A DNA stretch of 64,000 bases from Pinirhizobacter soli (GCF_015905305.1 NZ_JADZLQ010000004.1:124001-188000), one strand, 5' to 3'; positions 7,960 through 16,447 are shown, counted from the stretch's first letter. Notes: generated by a model from the sequence alone, not told the origin. Made by a program: numbers and translations.

Positions 7960-9606
7960 ATGTCCCAATCGACCGGAATACGCCGCGAAGTCGGCCCCTT
8001 CGCCCTGATGCTCACGGGCTTAGGGTCGATCATCGGCTCAGGCTGGCTGTTCGGCGCATGGAAGGCCGCGGGGCTGGCCGGCCCCGGCGCGGTCTGGGCG
8101 TGGGTACTGGGCGCGGCGATCATCATGACCATCGCCCTTACCTATGCGGAACTGGGCGCGATGTTCCCCGAGTCCGGCGGCATGGTGCGCTATAGCCACT
8201 ATTCCCACGGTTCGCTGGTCGGCTTCATCGGCGCCTGGGCCAACTGGATCGCCATCGTCTCGGTGATCCCGGTGGAAGCGGAAGCCTCGGTACAGTACAT
8301 GGCCTCGTGGAAGTGGCAGTGGGCGAAAGACCTCTACATGCACATCCCCGGCGGCCACGGCGAACTGAGCGAGCTGGGCTTGGGGATCGCCGCCGTGCTG
8401 GTGGTGATCTACTTCCTGGTCAATTTCTGGAGCGTAAAGCTGTTTGCGCACTCCAATACCGCCATCACCATCTTCAAGCTCGTCGTGCCCGCAGCCACGG
8501 GCGTCGCCCTGATCGCCAGCGGATTCCATAAGGAGAACTTTTCCGTTGGCATCCACGGCGGGGCGCACGCGATCGACTTCGCGGCGGTGCTCACCGCCGT
8601 CGCCACGGCGGGCATCGTCTTCAGCTTCAACGGCTTCCAAAGCCCGGTGAACCTGGCGGGCGAGGCACGTAACCCAGGGCGAAGCATTCCGTTCGCGGTG
8701 CTGGGCTCGATCGCCCTTGCCGCCGTCGTCTACGTGCTGCTGCAGGTGGCCTACATCGGCGCGGTACCGCAGGATCTGCTGGCCAAGGCCGGCTGGAACG
8801 GCATCGACTTCAGCTCGCCGTTCGCGCAGCTGGCCGTGATCGTGAATCTGCACTGGCTGGCCATGCTGCTGTACGCCGATGCCTTCATCAGTCCCAGCGG
8901 TACCGGCATCACCTATACGGCCACCACCGCCCGCATGCTCTACGGCATGGAGCGTAACGGCACGCTGCCGAAGCTGCTTGGCCGCCTGCATCCGAAGTGG
9001 GGCGTGCCGCGCCCGGCGATGTGGCTGAACCTGGCGGTGTCGTTCCTGTTCCTGTTCAAGTTCCGCGGCTGGGGAACCCTGGCGGCGGTGATCTCGGTGG
9101 CGACGATCATTTCCTACCTGACCGGCCCCGTCAGCGCGATGACACTACGCCGTACGGCGCCGGACATGACGCGCCCGTTCCGCCTGAAGGGCCTGGCCGT
9201 GGTGGCGGGGCTCGCCTTCATCTTCGCCACCGAGCTGCTGTACTGGGCGCGCTGGCCGCTCACGGGCGAGATCATCCTGCTGATGGTGGTGGCCCTGCCG
9301 GTGTACCTGTACTACCAGTACAAGCAGGGCTGGCACGACTTCGGCCGGCAGCTGAAGGGCGCCTGGTGGCTGATCTTCTACCTGCCCTCGGTGGCCGCGC
9401 TGTCGTGGGCCGGCAGCACCACTTTCGGCGGCATGGGCTACATGTCCTACGGCGTGGACCTTCTCGTGGTGGCGGTGGTGGGCCTGGTGTTCTACATCTG
9501 GGGCGTGAAGTCCGGCTGGCGCACGCCGAGCGTGGACGAAGCTCGGGCCGAAGCCCACAACGAAGCACGCGACCACGGCCCGCACGTGGTGCAGCCGCGC
9601 GCCTGA
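7960..9606 (+). CDS. APC-superfamily amino-acid permease
   Basis: A 548-residue inner-membrane transporter with about 12 to 14 hydrophobic segments. The N-terminal motif GLGSIIGSGWLFG is the substrate-binding first helix of APC permeases, and EARNPGRSIPFAVLGS is another family hallmark. An extended hydrophilic C-terminus ends in RDHGPHVVQPRA. It follows sdaA on the same strand behind a CAAGGA ribosome-binding site, suggesting import of serine or another amino acid, but substrate specificity cannot be read from sequence. Its stop lies directly beside the stop of the convergent hom gene. Confidence 0.9.
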   Translation: MSQSTGIRREVGPFALMLTGLGSIIGSGWLFGAWKAAGLAGPGAVWAWVLGAAIIMTIALTYAELGAMFPESGGMVRYSHYSHGSLVGFIGAWANWIAIVSVIPVEAEASVQYMASWKWQWAKDLYMHIPGGHGELSELGLGIAAVLVVIYFLVNFWSVKLFAHSNTAITIFKLVVPAATGVALIASGFHKENFSVGIHGGAHAIDFAAVLTAVATAGIVFSFNGFQSPVNLAGEARNPGRSIPFAVLGSIALAAVVYVLLQVAYIGAVPQDLLAKAGWNGIDFSSPFAQLAVIVNLHWLAMLLYADAFISPSGTGITYTATTARMLYGMERNGTLPKLLGRLHPKWGVPRPAMWLNLAVSFLFLFKFRGWGTLAAVISVATIISYLTGPVSAMTLRRTAPDMTRPFRLKGLAVVAGLAFIFATELLYWARWPLTGEIILLMVVALPVYLYYQYKQGWHDFGRQLKGAWWLIFYLPSVAALSWAGSTTFGGMGYMSYGVDLLVVAVVGLVFYIWGVKSGWRTPSVDEARAEAHNEARDHGPHVVQPRA

Positions 9607-10665
9607 TCAGGCGTACAGCACGTCACCCAGCAGGGCCTGCGCGGTGATCTCAGGTCCCGCGCCCGGCCCCTGGATCACCAGCGGCTGGGCGTGGTAACGG
9701 GTGGTGGTAAGAGCGAACTGGTTATCGGTGCCCGTGAGCCGCGCTGATGGATGGTCGCGAGGCACTTCCACCAGCCCGACACGCGCCCTGCCCCGCTGGT
9801 TCAGCCGGGCCAGGTAGCGAAGCACGCAGCCACGCGCCGCCGCCCTGGCATGCCGTTCGGCCAAAGGCGCATCCAGTTCCGCGGCCCGCTGCAGGAATTC
9901 CTCGGTAGATACGCCCTGAAGCGACACCGGCACCACGCTTTCGATTTCCACTTCGTCGTGGCCCAGCGCGAAGCCCGCCGTGCGCGCGATGATCAGGAGC
10001 TTGCGGGCGACATCCTCGCCGGAAAGATCCGAACGCGGGTCGGGCTCGGTATAACCCTGCCGTCGGGCCTCGTGCAGCAGGGCGGAAAACGCCTGCTTGC
10101 CGTCGTACTGGTTGAACAGCCACGACAGGGAGCCGGAAAAAACCCCTTCCAGCGTGAGCAGGCTGTCGCCGCACTGGCGAAGGCGCCGGAGAGTGGACAG
10201 CACGGGAAGCCCGGCGCCCACGGTGGCGGCATCGCCATAGCGATCGCCCGCACCTGCCGCCTGCAGGGCACGCCAGCTGTGCAGTTCCCCGCCGGCGGAG
10301 GCCTTGTTGGCCGTGACCACGTGGTAGCCCGCATGCAGCCAGCGGGCATGCTGCGAAGCCTCGCGGCTGCAGGCAGTGGCGTCGACGATGACGCGACGGG
10401 ACGCGCCGCTGGCGTCGAGGGTCGCCAGCAGCGCGTCGTCGTCGCGTTCGCCGCACTCGGCTGCCAGCCGCTCACGGACATGCGCCGGGGCGAGCCCGGC
10501 GGCGTCGGCATGCTGCCGACGGGAATTGGCCGCGCCCACCAGGTGCAAGCCATGGGCCGCGGGGGTTTGCAACAGGCGTAGCAGGGCGCTGCCGACTACG
10601 CCCGTGCCCAGCAAGACGATGGCCTTGCGCGCAGGGCCGGAGCTCGTCGCCAACACCGCGCTCAT
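9607..10665 (-). CDS. hom: Homoserine dehydrogenase
   Basis: Reduces aspartate semialdehyde to homoserine, the branch point to methionine and threonine. The protein has 352 residues with the nucleotide-binding motif LLGTGVVGSALL near the N-terminus, VTANKAS, and the catalytic segment GVFSGSLSWLFNQ with EPDPRSDLSGEDVARKLLI. It resembles the dehydrogenase half of ThrA/MetL with no aspartokinase or ACT domain. It is the third gene of the metX-metB-hom operon, overlapping metB by 4 bases (ATGA), so it supplies homoserine to MetX and should share their SAM control. Confidence 0.95.
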   Translation of the reverse strand: MSAVLATSSGPARKAIVLLGTGVVGSALLRLLQTPAAHGLHLVGAANSRRQHADAAGLAPAHVRERLAAECGERDDDALLATLDASGASRRVIVDATACSREASQHARWLHAGYHVVTANKASAGGELHSWRALQAAGAGDRYGDAATVGAGLPVLSTLRRLRQCGDSLLTLEGVFSGSLSWLFNQYDGKQAFSALLHEARRQGYTEPDPRSDLSGEDVARKLLIIARTAGFALGHDEVEIESVVPVSLQGVSTEEFLQRAAELDAPLAERHARAAARGCVLRYLARLNQRGRARVGLVEVPRDHPSARLTGTDNQFALTTTRYHAQPLVIQGPGAGPEITAQALLGDVLYA

Positions 10666-11846
10666 GCACCGACCCGGCGTTTGGGCTGCTTGGCCTGCGC
10701 GCGCAGCAGCGCGGCATCGAGGTCGGCGATCAGGTCGTCGCCATCCTCGATGCCCACCGACAGGCGCAGCAGGCTGTCGCTGATGCCGGCCGTGCGGCGG
10801 GCCTCGGGCGCCATCGATGCGTGCGTCATCGACGCCGGGTGCGCAATGAGGCTTTCCACGCCACCGAGCGACTCGGCCAAGGAAAAGTATTCAAGGCCAT
10901 CGACAAAGGCGCGGATGGCCGGTTCGTCGCCATCGAGTTCGAAGCTGAGCATGGCACCGAAACCCGATTGCTGGCGCGCGGCCAGCGCATGCTGGGGATG
11001 ATCGGTGAGTCCCGGGTAATACACTTTGCGCACTACCGGATGCGCATCCAGGCGCGCGGCAATCAGGTGGGCATTTTCTTCATGTGCCCGTAGCCGTACC
11101 GAAAGCGTGCGCAGGCCGCGCAGGGTAAGGTAGCTGTCGAAAGGAGCCCCGGTCAGGCCATTGCAATTGCCCCACCACTTCAGCTGCTCGGCGATGGCCG
11201 GGTCGCGGGCAATTACCGCGCCGCCGACCACGTCGCTATGGCCGTTGATGTACTTGGTGGTCGAGTGCAGCACGATGTCCGCACCCAGGGTGAGCGGGCG
11301 TTGCAGGGCCGGCGAAAGGAAGGTGTTGTCCACCAGTACCAGTGCACCCACGGCGTGCGCTGCCTGCGCCACGTGGCGGATATCGGTGATGCGCAGCAGC
11401 GGGTTGGAAGGCGTTTCCAGCCATACCAGCGCGGGCTTGGCCGCCAGGCCCTCGGCCAGCGCCTGGGGATCGGTCAGGTCGGCGAAGCGCACCTGGAAAC
11501 GGCCCTTCTTTGCCCAGGCATCGAGCAGGCGCCAGGTGCCGCCGTAGCAATCGTGAGCCGCCAGCACCGTGGCGCCGGCAGGTACGATCTCCAGCGCCAG
11601 TGCCACCGCGGCCATGCCGCTAGCCGTGACCACCGCCCCCACGCCTTCTTCCAGCTCCGCCAGCGCTTCGGCCAGAAGGTCGCGGGTGGGGTTGCCGCTA
11701 CGGGAATAATCGTAGCGGCGCTTGTTGCCGAAGCCCTCGAAACTGTAGTTCGTGGACAGGTGCAGCGGCGGGACCACCGCGCCGTGCTGCGTATCGCATT
11801 CGATGCCGGCGCGGACGGCGCGGGTACGGGGGCTGGTCGGGCTCAT
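10662..11846 (-). CDS. metB: Cystathionine gamma-synthase (MetB/MetZ type)
   Basis: A PLP enzyme that condenses O-acyl-homoserine with cysteine (or sulfide) on the path to methionine. The protein has 394 residues. It shows the PLP lysine in HSTTKYINGHSDV, the cofactor segment SRSGNPTRDLL, the aspartate in LVDNTFLSPALQ, and the C-terminal substrate segment YFSLAESLGGVESL followed by SMTHASM. MetB and MetZ cannot be separated surely by eye. It overlaps metX upstream and hom downstream, each by 4 bases, so the three form one operon led by the SAM-I riboswitch. Confidence 0.93.
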   Translation of the reverse strand: MSPTSPRTRAVRAGIECDTQHGAVVPPLHLSTNYSFEGFGNKRRYDYSRSGNPTRDLLAEALAELEEGVGAVVTASGMAAVALALEIVPAGATVLAAHDCYGGTWRLLDAWAKKGRFQVRFADLTDPQALAEGLAAKPALVWLETPSNPLLRITDIRHVAQAAHAVGALVLVDNTFLSPALQRPLTLGADIVLHSTTKYINGHSDVVGGAVIARDPAIAEQLKWWGNCNGLTGAPFDSYLTLRGLRTLSVRLRAHEENAHLIAARLDAHPVVRKVYYPGLTDHPQHALAARQQSGFGAMLSFELDGDEPAIRAFVDGLEYFSLAESLGGVESLIAHPASMTHASMAPEARRTAGISDSLLRLSVGIEDGDDLIADLDAALLRAQAKQPKRRVGA

Positions 11847-12874
11847 GCATATTCTCCGTGACAACATTCCAGGGCCTCGCGTACGAGCGGCGCCAGGCGG
11901 GTGGTTTCCTTGAGGAAGGCATCGTGGCCGTAGGGCGACTCGACCACATCGAGGCTGGCGGTGCCGCCCAGGCGGCGTTGCAGTTCGCAAAGGTCCGCCA
12001 GCGGCACCAGGCGGTCGGACGGGAAGCCGACCAGCGAGGTGGGCGTACGCACCCGTTCGGGGCTGATGTCGTGCAGGTCGATCGACTCGGACAGCGCCAG
12101 GAAACGGGTGGCATCGAAGCGGGCGACGAAACTGCGGCCGGCGTGCTCGAGGTAGTCTTCGACCGGGAAGTGGAAGCGGCCTTCGCGCAGCTCAGGGCCG
12201 GCGGCGAAGCGGCGGGAAAATTCCTCGGCGCCGCGGTAGGTGGTCATGGCCAGCTGGCGGGCCAGGTTCAGGGCCTGATCCACCTGGCCCGATTCCAGGC
12301 CCAGGCGGACGATGCCGCGCTGCACCGAGCGCTGCGCCGTGGCCAGCGGGTGGGGCCGGTGCGCGCCGGCCAGCGCGACCAGGCGGCGGAGCTTGCCCGG
12401 ATGGCGCGCCGCGAAGGCCAGGCCCGTCATCGCGCCATAGGAAGCGCCGACGAAAGCCAGCACGCGGCCAATCCCCAAGTCGTCGACAAGCGCGGCCAGG
12501 GCATCGGCCTGGTCTTCGCTCGACACCGCCGAAGCGCCAGGAAGGTCAGCCGGCACCAGGTAGTCGATGCTCAGTACCCGGCATTGCGCGAGATCAATGG
12601 CCGCGCCCTCGCCGACCAGCTCGCTCCACCAGCCGTTGGCCTGGCCCGGGCTGGCGCAGACGTCGCGATCGGCCGAGATCCCGCCCTGCACGATGACCGT
12701 GGGCGCGCCCGGCGCACCCGTCCAGAGATAACGGACCGTGGCGCGGCAGGCGCCCTGGCCGTACTTCGGCTCCAGGTGGACCTCGCGACTGCCCCGCTGC
12801 GAGGAAAAATCGCAACGCGGCGGAGCGGTAACCGTGGCGGGAATGGGAAAAACCGTGGCGGGTTCAGCGGGCAT
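11843..12874 (-). CDS. metX: Homoserine O-acyltransferase (MetX family)
   Basis: An alpha/beta-hydrolase-fold acyltransferase that activates homoserine. The protein has 343 residues. The nucleophile serine lies in VGASYGAMTGL, the oxyanion region in IVQGGISADRDV, and the catalytic histidine in SPYGHDAFLKE. Xanthomonadales MetX enzymes have been reported to use succinyl-CoA rather than acetyl-CoA; sequence alone does not settle this here. I chose the ATG at 12874 because CTGGAGCC lies just upstream on the coding strand; the longer reading would run back into the riboswitch. It is the first gene of the operon with metB and hom. Confidence 0.93.
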   Translation of the reverse strand: MPAEPATVFPIPATVTAPPRCDFSSQRGSREVHLEPKYGQGACRATVRYLWTGAPGAPTVIVQGGISADRDVCASPGQANGWWSELVGEGAAIDLAQCRVLSIDYLVPADLPGASAVSSEDQADALAALVDDLGIGRVLAFVGASYGAMTGLAFAARHPGKLRRLVALAGAHRPHPLATAQRSVQRGIVRLGLESGQVDQALNLARQLAMTTYRGAEEFSRRFAAGPELREGRFHFPVEDYLEHAGRSFVARFDATRFLALSESIDLHDISPERVRTPTSLVGFPSDRLVPLADLCELQRRLGGTASLDVVESPYGHDAFLKETTRLAPLVREALECCHGEYA

Positions 12875-12956
12875 GCAAGGCTCCAGTAAAAGCTCGAGCT
12901 CTTGCGAAGCGCCGGAGGCTGCCAACCGGCCACGGGAACCCCGCGCCAACGGCATC

Positions 12957-13067
12957 CTCATCTATCGGCTTGCGCCAGGCGGCGCTCCGCAGGAGTTGGC
13001 ACCGTCGCGGTATTCCCGCAGGTTGCCCCGGCTTCAAAGGGCCTGTCCCTCAGCCGGTCTCGATGAG
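12957..13067 (-). promoter_or_regulatory. SAM-I riboswitch (S-box) in the metX leader
   Basis: On the minus strand the P1 stem is CTCATC (13067-13062) with GATGAG (12962-12957). Between them are the S-box signatures in order: GCTGAGGGACAGGCCC (kink-turn strand), TTTGAAGCC, GGCAACC and GGTGCCAACTCC. It lies between the predicted transcription start (about 13069) and metX (12874), leaving about 80 bases for an expression platform that could sequester the GGAGCC ribosome-binding site or terminate. SAM binding is expected to switch off metX-metB-hom. Confidence 0.95.
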
Positions 13068-13075
13068 TGGTCCTG

Positions 13076-13104
13076 AGGCTACGCCCCATCCGTAGCGTTG
13101 TCAA
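13076..13104 (-). promoter_or_regulatory. Sigma-70 promoter of the metX-metB-hom operon
   Basis: Minus-strand TTGACA (13104-13099), a 17-base spacer, and TAGCCT (13081-13076). The expected start at about 13069 is immediately before the first base of the SAM-I riboswitch, which independently supports the call. Confidence 0.8.
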
Positions 13105-13105
13105 C

Positions 13106-13137
13106 GGACGTCTGGACGTCTAAACGGCTGGACTTCC
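13106..13137. promoter_or_regulatory. Tandem met-box operator (MetJ-type)
   Basis: Four head-to-tail octamers: GGACGTCT, GGACGTCT, AAACGGCT, GGACTTCC. The MetJ consensus is AGACGTCT repeated in tandem. The array lies 1 base upstream of the -35 hexamer of the metX promoter, in the region between metX and the divergent cysteine synthase gene, so it may also control that gene. A MetJ-type repressor is encoded at 40484-41014. Confidence 0.75.
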
Positions 13138-13194
13138 ATGCCATCACCCAAGTTTCGTGCCCGCCGGTAGCCTTCCGGCCCCGGACAGCCTACG

Positions 13195-14256
13195 ATGCCT
13201 GCAACCGCCCAGTGCCAGCCTTCCATGCCCTTCCTCGCCGATTTCGCCGCCACCGTGGGCCATACGCCCCTGATCCGCCTGCGCGACGCCTCGCGAGCCA
13301 CCGGCTGCCGGATTCTGGGCAAGGCGGAATTCATGAACCCCGGCGGCTCGGTGAAGGACCGCACGGCCCTGGGCTTGTTGGACGATGCCGAACGGCGCGG
13401 GTTGATCCGGCCCGGCGGCACCATCGTTGAAGGCACCGCCGGCAATACCGGCATCGGGCTGTCCCTGCTGGGCGCCAGCCGCGGCTACCGCACCGTGATT
13501 GTGATGCCCGAAACGCAAAGCCGGGAGAAGATCGACGCCCTGCGCATCACCGGGGCCAGCGTGAAGCTCGTCCCGGCCGCGGCTTACAAGGATCCCCGCA
13601 ACTACGTACACGTCGCCCGGGCGCTGGCCGAGGAACTTAACGCCGCCGAACCAGGCTCGGCCTGGTTCGCCAACCAGTTCGACAACACGGCCAACCGCGA
13701 CTATCACCAAGCAGTAACCGGCCCGGAGATCTGGGAGCAGACCGAGGGCCGGATCGACGGCTTCACCTGCGCCGCCGGCACCGGCGGCACCCTGGCGGGC
13801 GTAGGCGCTGCCCTGAAGGCGCGCCACGGGAAAGTGCGTATCGCCCTGGCCGATCCCACGGGATCGGCTTTGGCCGCTTACGTCGAACGCGGCGAACTGG
13901 TAGCCGAAGGCTCATCCATCAGCGAAGGCATCGGCAGCAGCCGCGTGACGGCGAACTTCGCCGATGCGCCGGTTGATTGCGCCTACTCCATCCCCGACAC
14001 CGAATCGGTGCCCATCGTGCACCAGCTGATGTTCGACGAGGGCCTGTGCCTGGGCGGGTCCAGCGGGGTGAACGTGGCCGGGGCTATCCGCCTTGCGCGC
14101 GAGCTGGGGCCGGGCTCCACCATCGTCACCGTGCTATGCGATGCCGGCACGCGCTATCAGGCTAAGCTGTTCAACCCGGCCTTCCTGCGAGACAAGGGGA
14201 TTCCGGTGCCCACATGGCTGGACATGGCCTTCCCGGGCGCTTACGCACCCCACTGA
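13195..14256 (+). CDS. Cysteine synthase / cystathionine beta-synthase family PLP enzyme
   Basis: A fold-type II PLP enzyme, 353 residues. The PLP lysine lies in MNPGGSVKDRTA, the substrate loop reads EGTAGNTGIGL (TAGN where CysK has TSGN), the phosphate loop is GTGGTLAG, and a further conserved glycine-rich loop is GGSSGVN. It could make cysteine from O-acetylserine, or cystathionine from serine and homocysteine; the TSGN to TAGN change makes a simple CysK label unsafe. MPFLADF (13225) is an alternative start; neither start has a clear ribosome-binding site. It diverges from metX, shares the met-box region, and is followed by a second copy of that promoter/operator. Confidence 0.85.
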   Translation: MPATAQCQPSMPFLADFAATVGHTPLIRLRDASRATGCRILGKAEFMNPGGSVKDRTALGLLDDAERRGLIRPGGTIVEGTAGNTGIGLSLLGASRGYRTVIVMPETQSREKIDALRITGASVKLVPAAAYKDPRNYVHVARALAEELNAAEPGSAWFANQFDNTANRDYHQAVTGPEIWEQTEGRIDGFTCAAGTGGTLAGVGAALKARHGKVRIALADPTGSALAAYVERGELVAEGSSISEGIGSSRVTANFADAPVDCAYSIPDTESVPIVHQLMFDEGLCLGGSSGVNVAGAIRLARELGPGSTIVTVLCDAGTRYQAKLFNPAFLRDKGIPVPTWLDMAFPGAYAPH

Positions 14257-14318
14257 GGCCACGCCCCCATCTGTGGCGTTGTCAACGGACGTCTGGACAT
14301 CTAAACGTCTGGCCTTTC
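14256..14318 (-). promoter_or_regulatory. Duplicate of the metX promoter/operator, decayed
   Basis: A roughly 60-bp imperfect copy of 13076-13137. On the minus strand TTGACA (14285-14280) is kept, the spacer is 18 instead of 17 and the -10 reads TGGCCT instead of TAGCCT. The octamers read GGACGTCT, GGACATCT, AAACGTCT and a poor fourth (14287-14318). The -10 position overlaps the stop codon of the cysteine synthase gene, so any transcript would run antisense through that gene. The small inverted repeat inside the spacer (CTACG/CGTAG in the original) is kept as CCACG/TGTGG. Confidence 0.65.
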
Positions 14319-14338
14319 GATCTGGATCCGGGAGGGAG

Positions 14339-14433
14339 GGGGGAGCCGCGGGGTGTCATTTTCTTCACTAAGTCCTCAGTGGGCTTCGCTTCCCTGCGGA
14401 ATCGTTCTGAAAACGACACCCCACGGCTCCCCC
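14339..14433 (-). repeat. Long-hairpin repeat, copy 2 (inverted)
   Basis: Arms 14339-14363 and 14409-14433 (25 bp, outer part GGGGGAGCCG) enclose the 45-nt loop at 14364-14408. Read on the minus strand the loop matches copy 1 at 41 of 45 positions, including TTCCGCAGGGA and TGAGGACTTAGTGAA. The two arm mismatches become G-U pairs when the element is read as minus-strand RNA, the same orientation in which the loop matches copy 1. Confidence 0.85.
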
Positions 14434-14570
14434 GAACGACACGGTAGACCGTAAGGAGAACCGGGTATGGCCTGCAGGCAGTCGCCGTTGTCGATGGCTG
14501 CCATTTGCTTCTGGTTCGGTCGAGCAACGGCAGTTACGCCAAGGATCGCGCCGCCTTTTCAGCCCACCTG

Positions 14571-14751
14571 TGCCCTGGGGGCCTGGGGGTGAGGCGGGAG
14601 CGCCGCGGGGCCGCGGGGCGTCGCCCTGAGAACGCTTCCGCAGGGAGGCGAAGCCGACTGAGGACTTAGTGACCAGGGTGACACCCCGCGGCCCCGCGGC
14701 GGCCCCGCGGCGGTCCCGCGGCGCCCCCGCCTCACCCCCAGGCCCTCAGGC
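14571..14751 (+). repeat. Long-hairpin repeat, copy 3, with extended stem
   Basis: The inner stem pairs about 14605-14628 with 14674-14700 around a loop that matches copy 1 at 42 of 45 positions (CTTCCGCAGGGAGGC, GAGGACTTAGTGA). An outer stem pairs GCCTGGGGGTGAGGCGGG (14581-14598) and following bases with the region up to about 14743. The whole is a near-continuous hairpin of about 180 nt with very GC-rich arms made of repeated GCCGCGGGG units. It ends about 20 bases before the putative -10 of prfC. Confidence 0.8.
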
Positions 14752-14807
14752 ACCCCGCCGGGCGACACGGTAGAATAGGCGGTTATCCCTGCCTGTCCTT
14801 GAAGCCC

Positions 14808-16409
14808 ATGTCCAGCCACCTGGCCGAAACCCGTCGCCGTCGCAGCTTTGCCATCGTCAGCCACCCCGACGCGGGCAAGACAACGTTGACCGAAAAGCTG
14901 CTGCTGTTCGGCGGTGCGATTCAGATGGCCGGTTCTGTGAAGAGCCGTAAGGCTGCGCGGCATGCTACGTCCGACTGGATGACGCTGGAGAAGGAGCGCG
15001 GCATTTCGGTGACGTCGTCGGTGATGCAGTTTCCGTATAACGAGTGCATCGTGAATCTGCTGGATACGCCGGGACATGCGGATTTCTCGGAGGATACCTA
15101 TCGCGTGCTTACCGCGGTGGATTCGGCGTTGATGGTGATTGACTGCGCCAAAGGCGTGGAGGAGCGCACGATCAAGTTGATGGAGGTGTGCCGGCTGCGC
15201 GATACGCCGATCATGACGTTCATCAACAAGCTTGACCGAGAAGGTCGTTCGCCGATTGAACTGCTCGATGAGGTTGAGTCGGTGCTTGGCATTTCCTGTG
15301 CGCCGCTGACCTGGCCGATCGGCATGGGGTCGCGCCTGAAGGGCGTGTATCACGTGCTGTTGGATGAAGTGCATATTTTCGAAGCCGGCAAGAATTTTAC
15401 CCGCCAGGATTCCACCATCTTCAAGGGGCTGGACGCCCCGGGCCTTGCCGAGCGCGTTGGCGCGGCGGAACTGAAGGAAGTTCGTGACGAGCTTGACCTG
15501 GTGCTGGGCGCTTCCAACCCGTTCGATATGGACACCTATCTGGCGGGTAAGCAGACGCCGGTGTTCTTTGGCTCGGCGGTGAACAACTTTGGCGTGCAGC
15601 TCTTGTTGGACTTCTTCGTCGAGCATGCCCCGGGTCCGAAGGCGCGCGATACCCTTACCCGCACGGTGGAGCCGGTCGAGGAAAAACTTACTGGCTTCGT
15701 GTTCAAGATCCAGGCCAACATGGACCCGGCACACCGCGACCGCGTGGCTTTCATGCGCGTCTGCTCGGGCACCTATACCGCCGGCATGAAGATGCAGCAG
15801 ACCCGCACCGGTAAGGAAGTGCGTATCGCCAATGCGCTTACCTTCATGGCGTCGGACCGCGAGATCGTGGAGAAGGCCTACCCCGGCGATGTCATCGGCT
15901 TGCATAACCACGGCACCATCACCATCGGCGACACCTTCACCGAGGGCGAGCCGCTGTCATTTACCGGCATCCCGAATTTCGCCCCGGAACTCTTCCGCCG
16001 TGCGCGCCTGCGCGACCCGATGAAGATGAAGGCCTTGCAGAAGGGCCTGGCGCAGCTATCGGAAGAAGGCGCCACGCAGTTCTTCCGGCCGCTGATGTCC
16101 AACGAACTGGTGCTCGGCGCCGTGGGCGTGCTGCAGTTCGACGTGGTGGCCTATCGCCTGAAGGACGAATACAACGTCGATGCCAGCTTCGAGACGGTAT
16201 CGGTGGTCACGGCGCGCTGGGTCCACTGCGACAACGAGAAGAAGCTCGCCGAGTTCCGCGAAAAGAACGCCATGAACCTGGCCGTGGATGCCGCCGGCGA
16301 ACTGGTGTACCTGGCTCCCACCCGGGTGAACCTGCAACTGGCCCAGGAGCGTTGGCCCGACGTGCGGTTCTCTGCCACGCGCGAACACGCCGCGTCGGTC
16401 GAACTTTAG
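14808..16409 (+). CDS. prfC: Peptide chain release factor 3
   Basis: A translational GTPase that recycles release factors 1 and 2 from the ribosome. The protein has 533 residues. Its G domain shows [10 protein letters not shown] (G1), the switch region [29 protein letters not shown] (G3) and [10 protein letters not shown] (G4). I chose the ATG at 14808 ([14 protein letters not shown]), which matches the family start, over the TTG 9 bases upstream. A possible -10 element TAGAAT lies at 14771-14776, immediately after the long hairpin repeat. The gene ends in a strong bidirectional terminator shared with fadE. Confidence 0.97.
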   Translation: MSSHLAETRRRRSFAIVSHPDAGKTTLTEKLLLFGGAIQMAGSVKSRKAARHATSDWMTLEKERGISVTSSVMQFPYNECIVNLLDTPGHADFSEDTYRVLTAVDSALMVIDCAKGVEERTIKLMEVCRLRDTPIMTFINKLDREGRSPIELLDEVESVLGISCAPLTWPIGMGSRLKGVYHVLLDEVHIFEAGKNFTRQDSTIFKGLDAPGLAERVGAAELKEVRDELDLVLGASNPFDMDTYLAGKQTPVFFGSAVNNFGVQLLLDFFVEHAPGPKARDTLTRTVEPVEEKLTGFVFKIQANMDPAHRDRVAFMRVCSGTYTAGMKMQQTRTGKEVRIANALTFMASDREIVEKAYPGDVIGLHNHGTITIGDTFTEGEPLSFTGIPNFAPELFRRARLRDPMKMKALQKGLAQLSEEGATQFFRPLMSNELVLGAVGVLQFDVVAYRLKDEYNVDASFETVSVVTARWVHCDNEKKLAEFREKNAMNLAVDAAGELVYLAPTRVNLQLAQERWPDVRFSATREHAASVEL

Positions 16410-16417
16410 ACCCCATG

Positions 16418-16445
16418 AAAAAGGCGGCCCGCAGGCCGCCTTTTT
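16418..16445. terminator. Bidirectional intrinsic terminator between prfC and fadE
   Basis: AAAAA, then the 7-bp stem GGCGGCC with GGCCGCC around the loop CGCA, then TTTTT. It works in both directions for the convergent prfC (ends 16409) and fadE (ends 16448). Confidence 0.93.
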
Positions 16446-16447
16446 CT

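Larger units (their letters stand above)
14319..14807. other. Gene-free interval between the cysteine synthase gene and prfC
   Basis: About 490 bases with no supportable gene. Two copies of the long-hairpin repeat fill most of it (14339-14433 and 14571-14751). Between them, 14434-14570 is unremarkable sequence in which I recognise nothing. A TAGAAT hexamer at 14771-14776, just past the second hairpin, is the best candidate for the prfC -10 element. Confidence 0.7.

Noticed and set aside
14281-14318. A CRISPR-like interpretation of the tandem octamers at 13106-13137 and 14287-14318
   Set aside because: Units are 8 bp with no spacers, and they match MetJ-box spacing beside a promoter.
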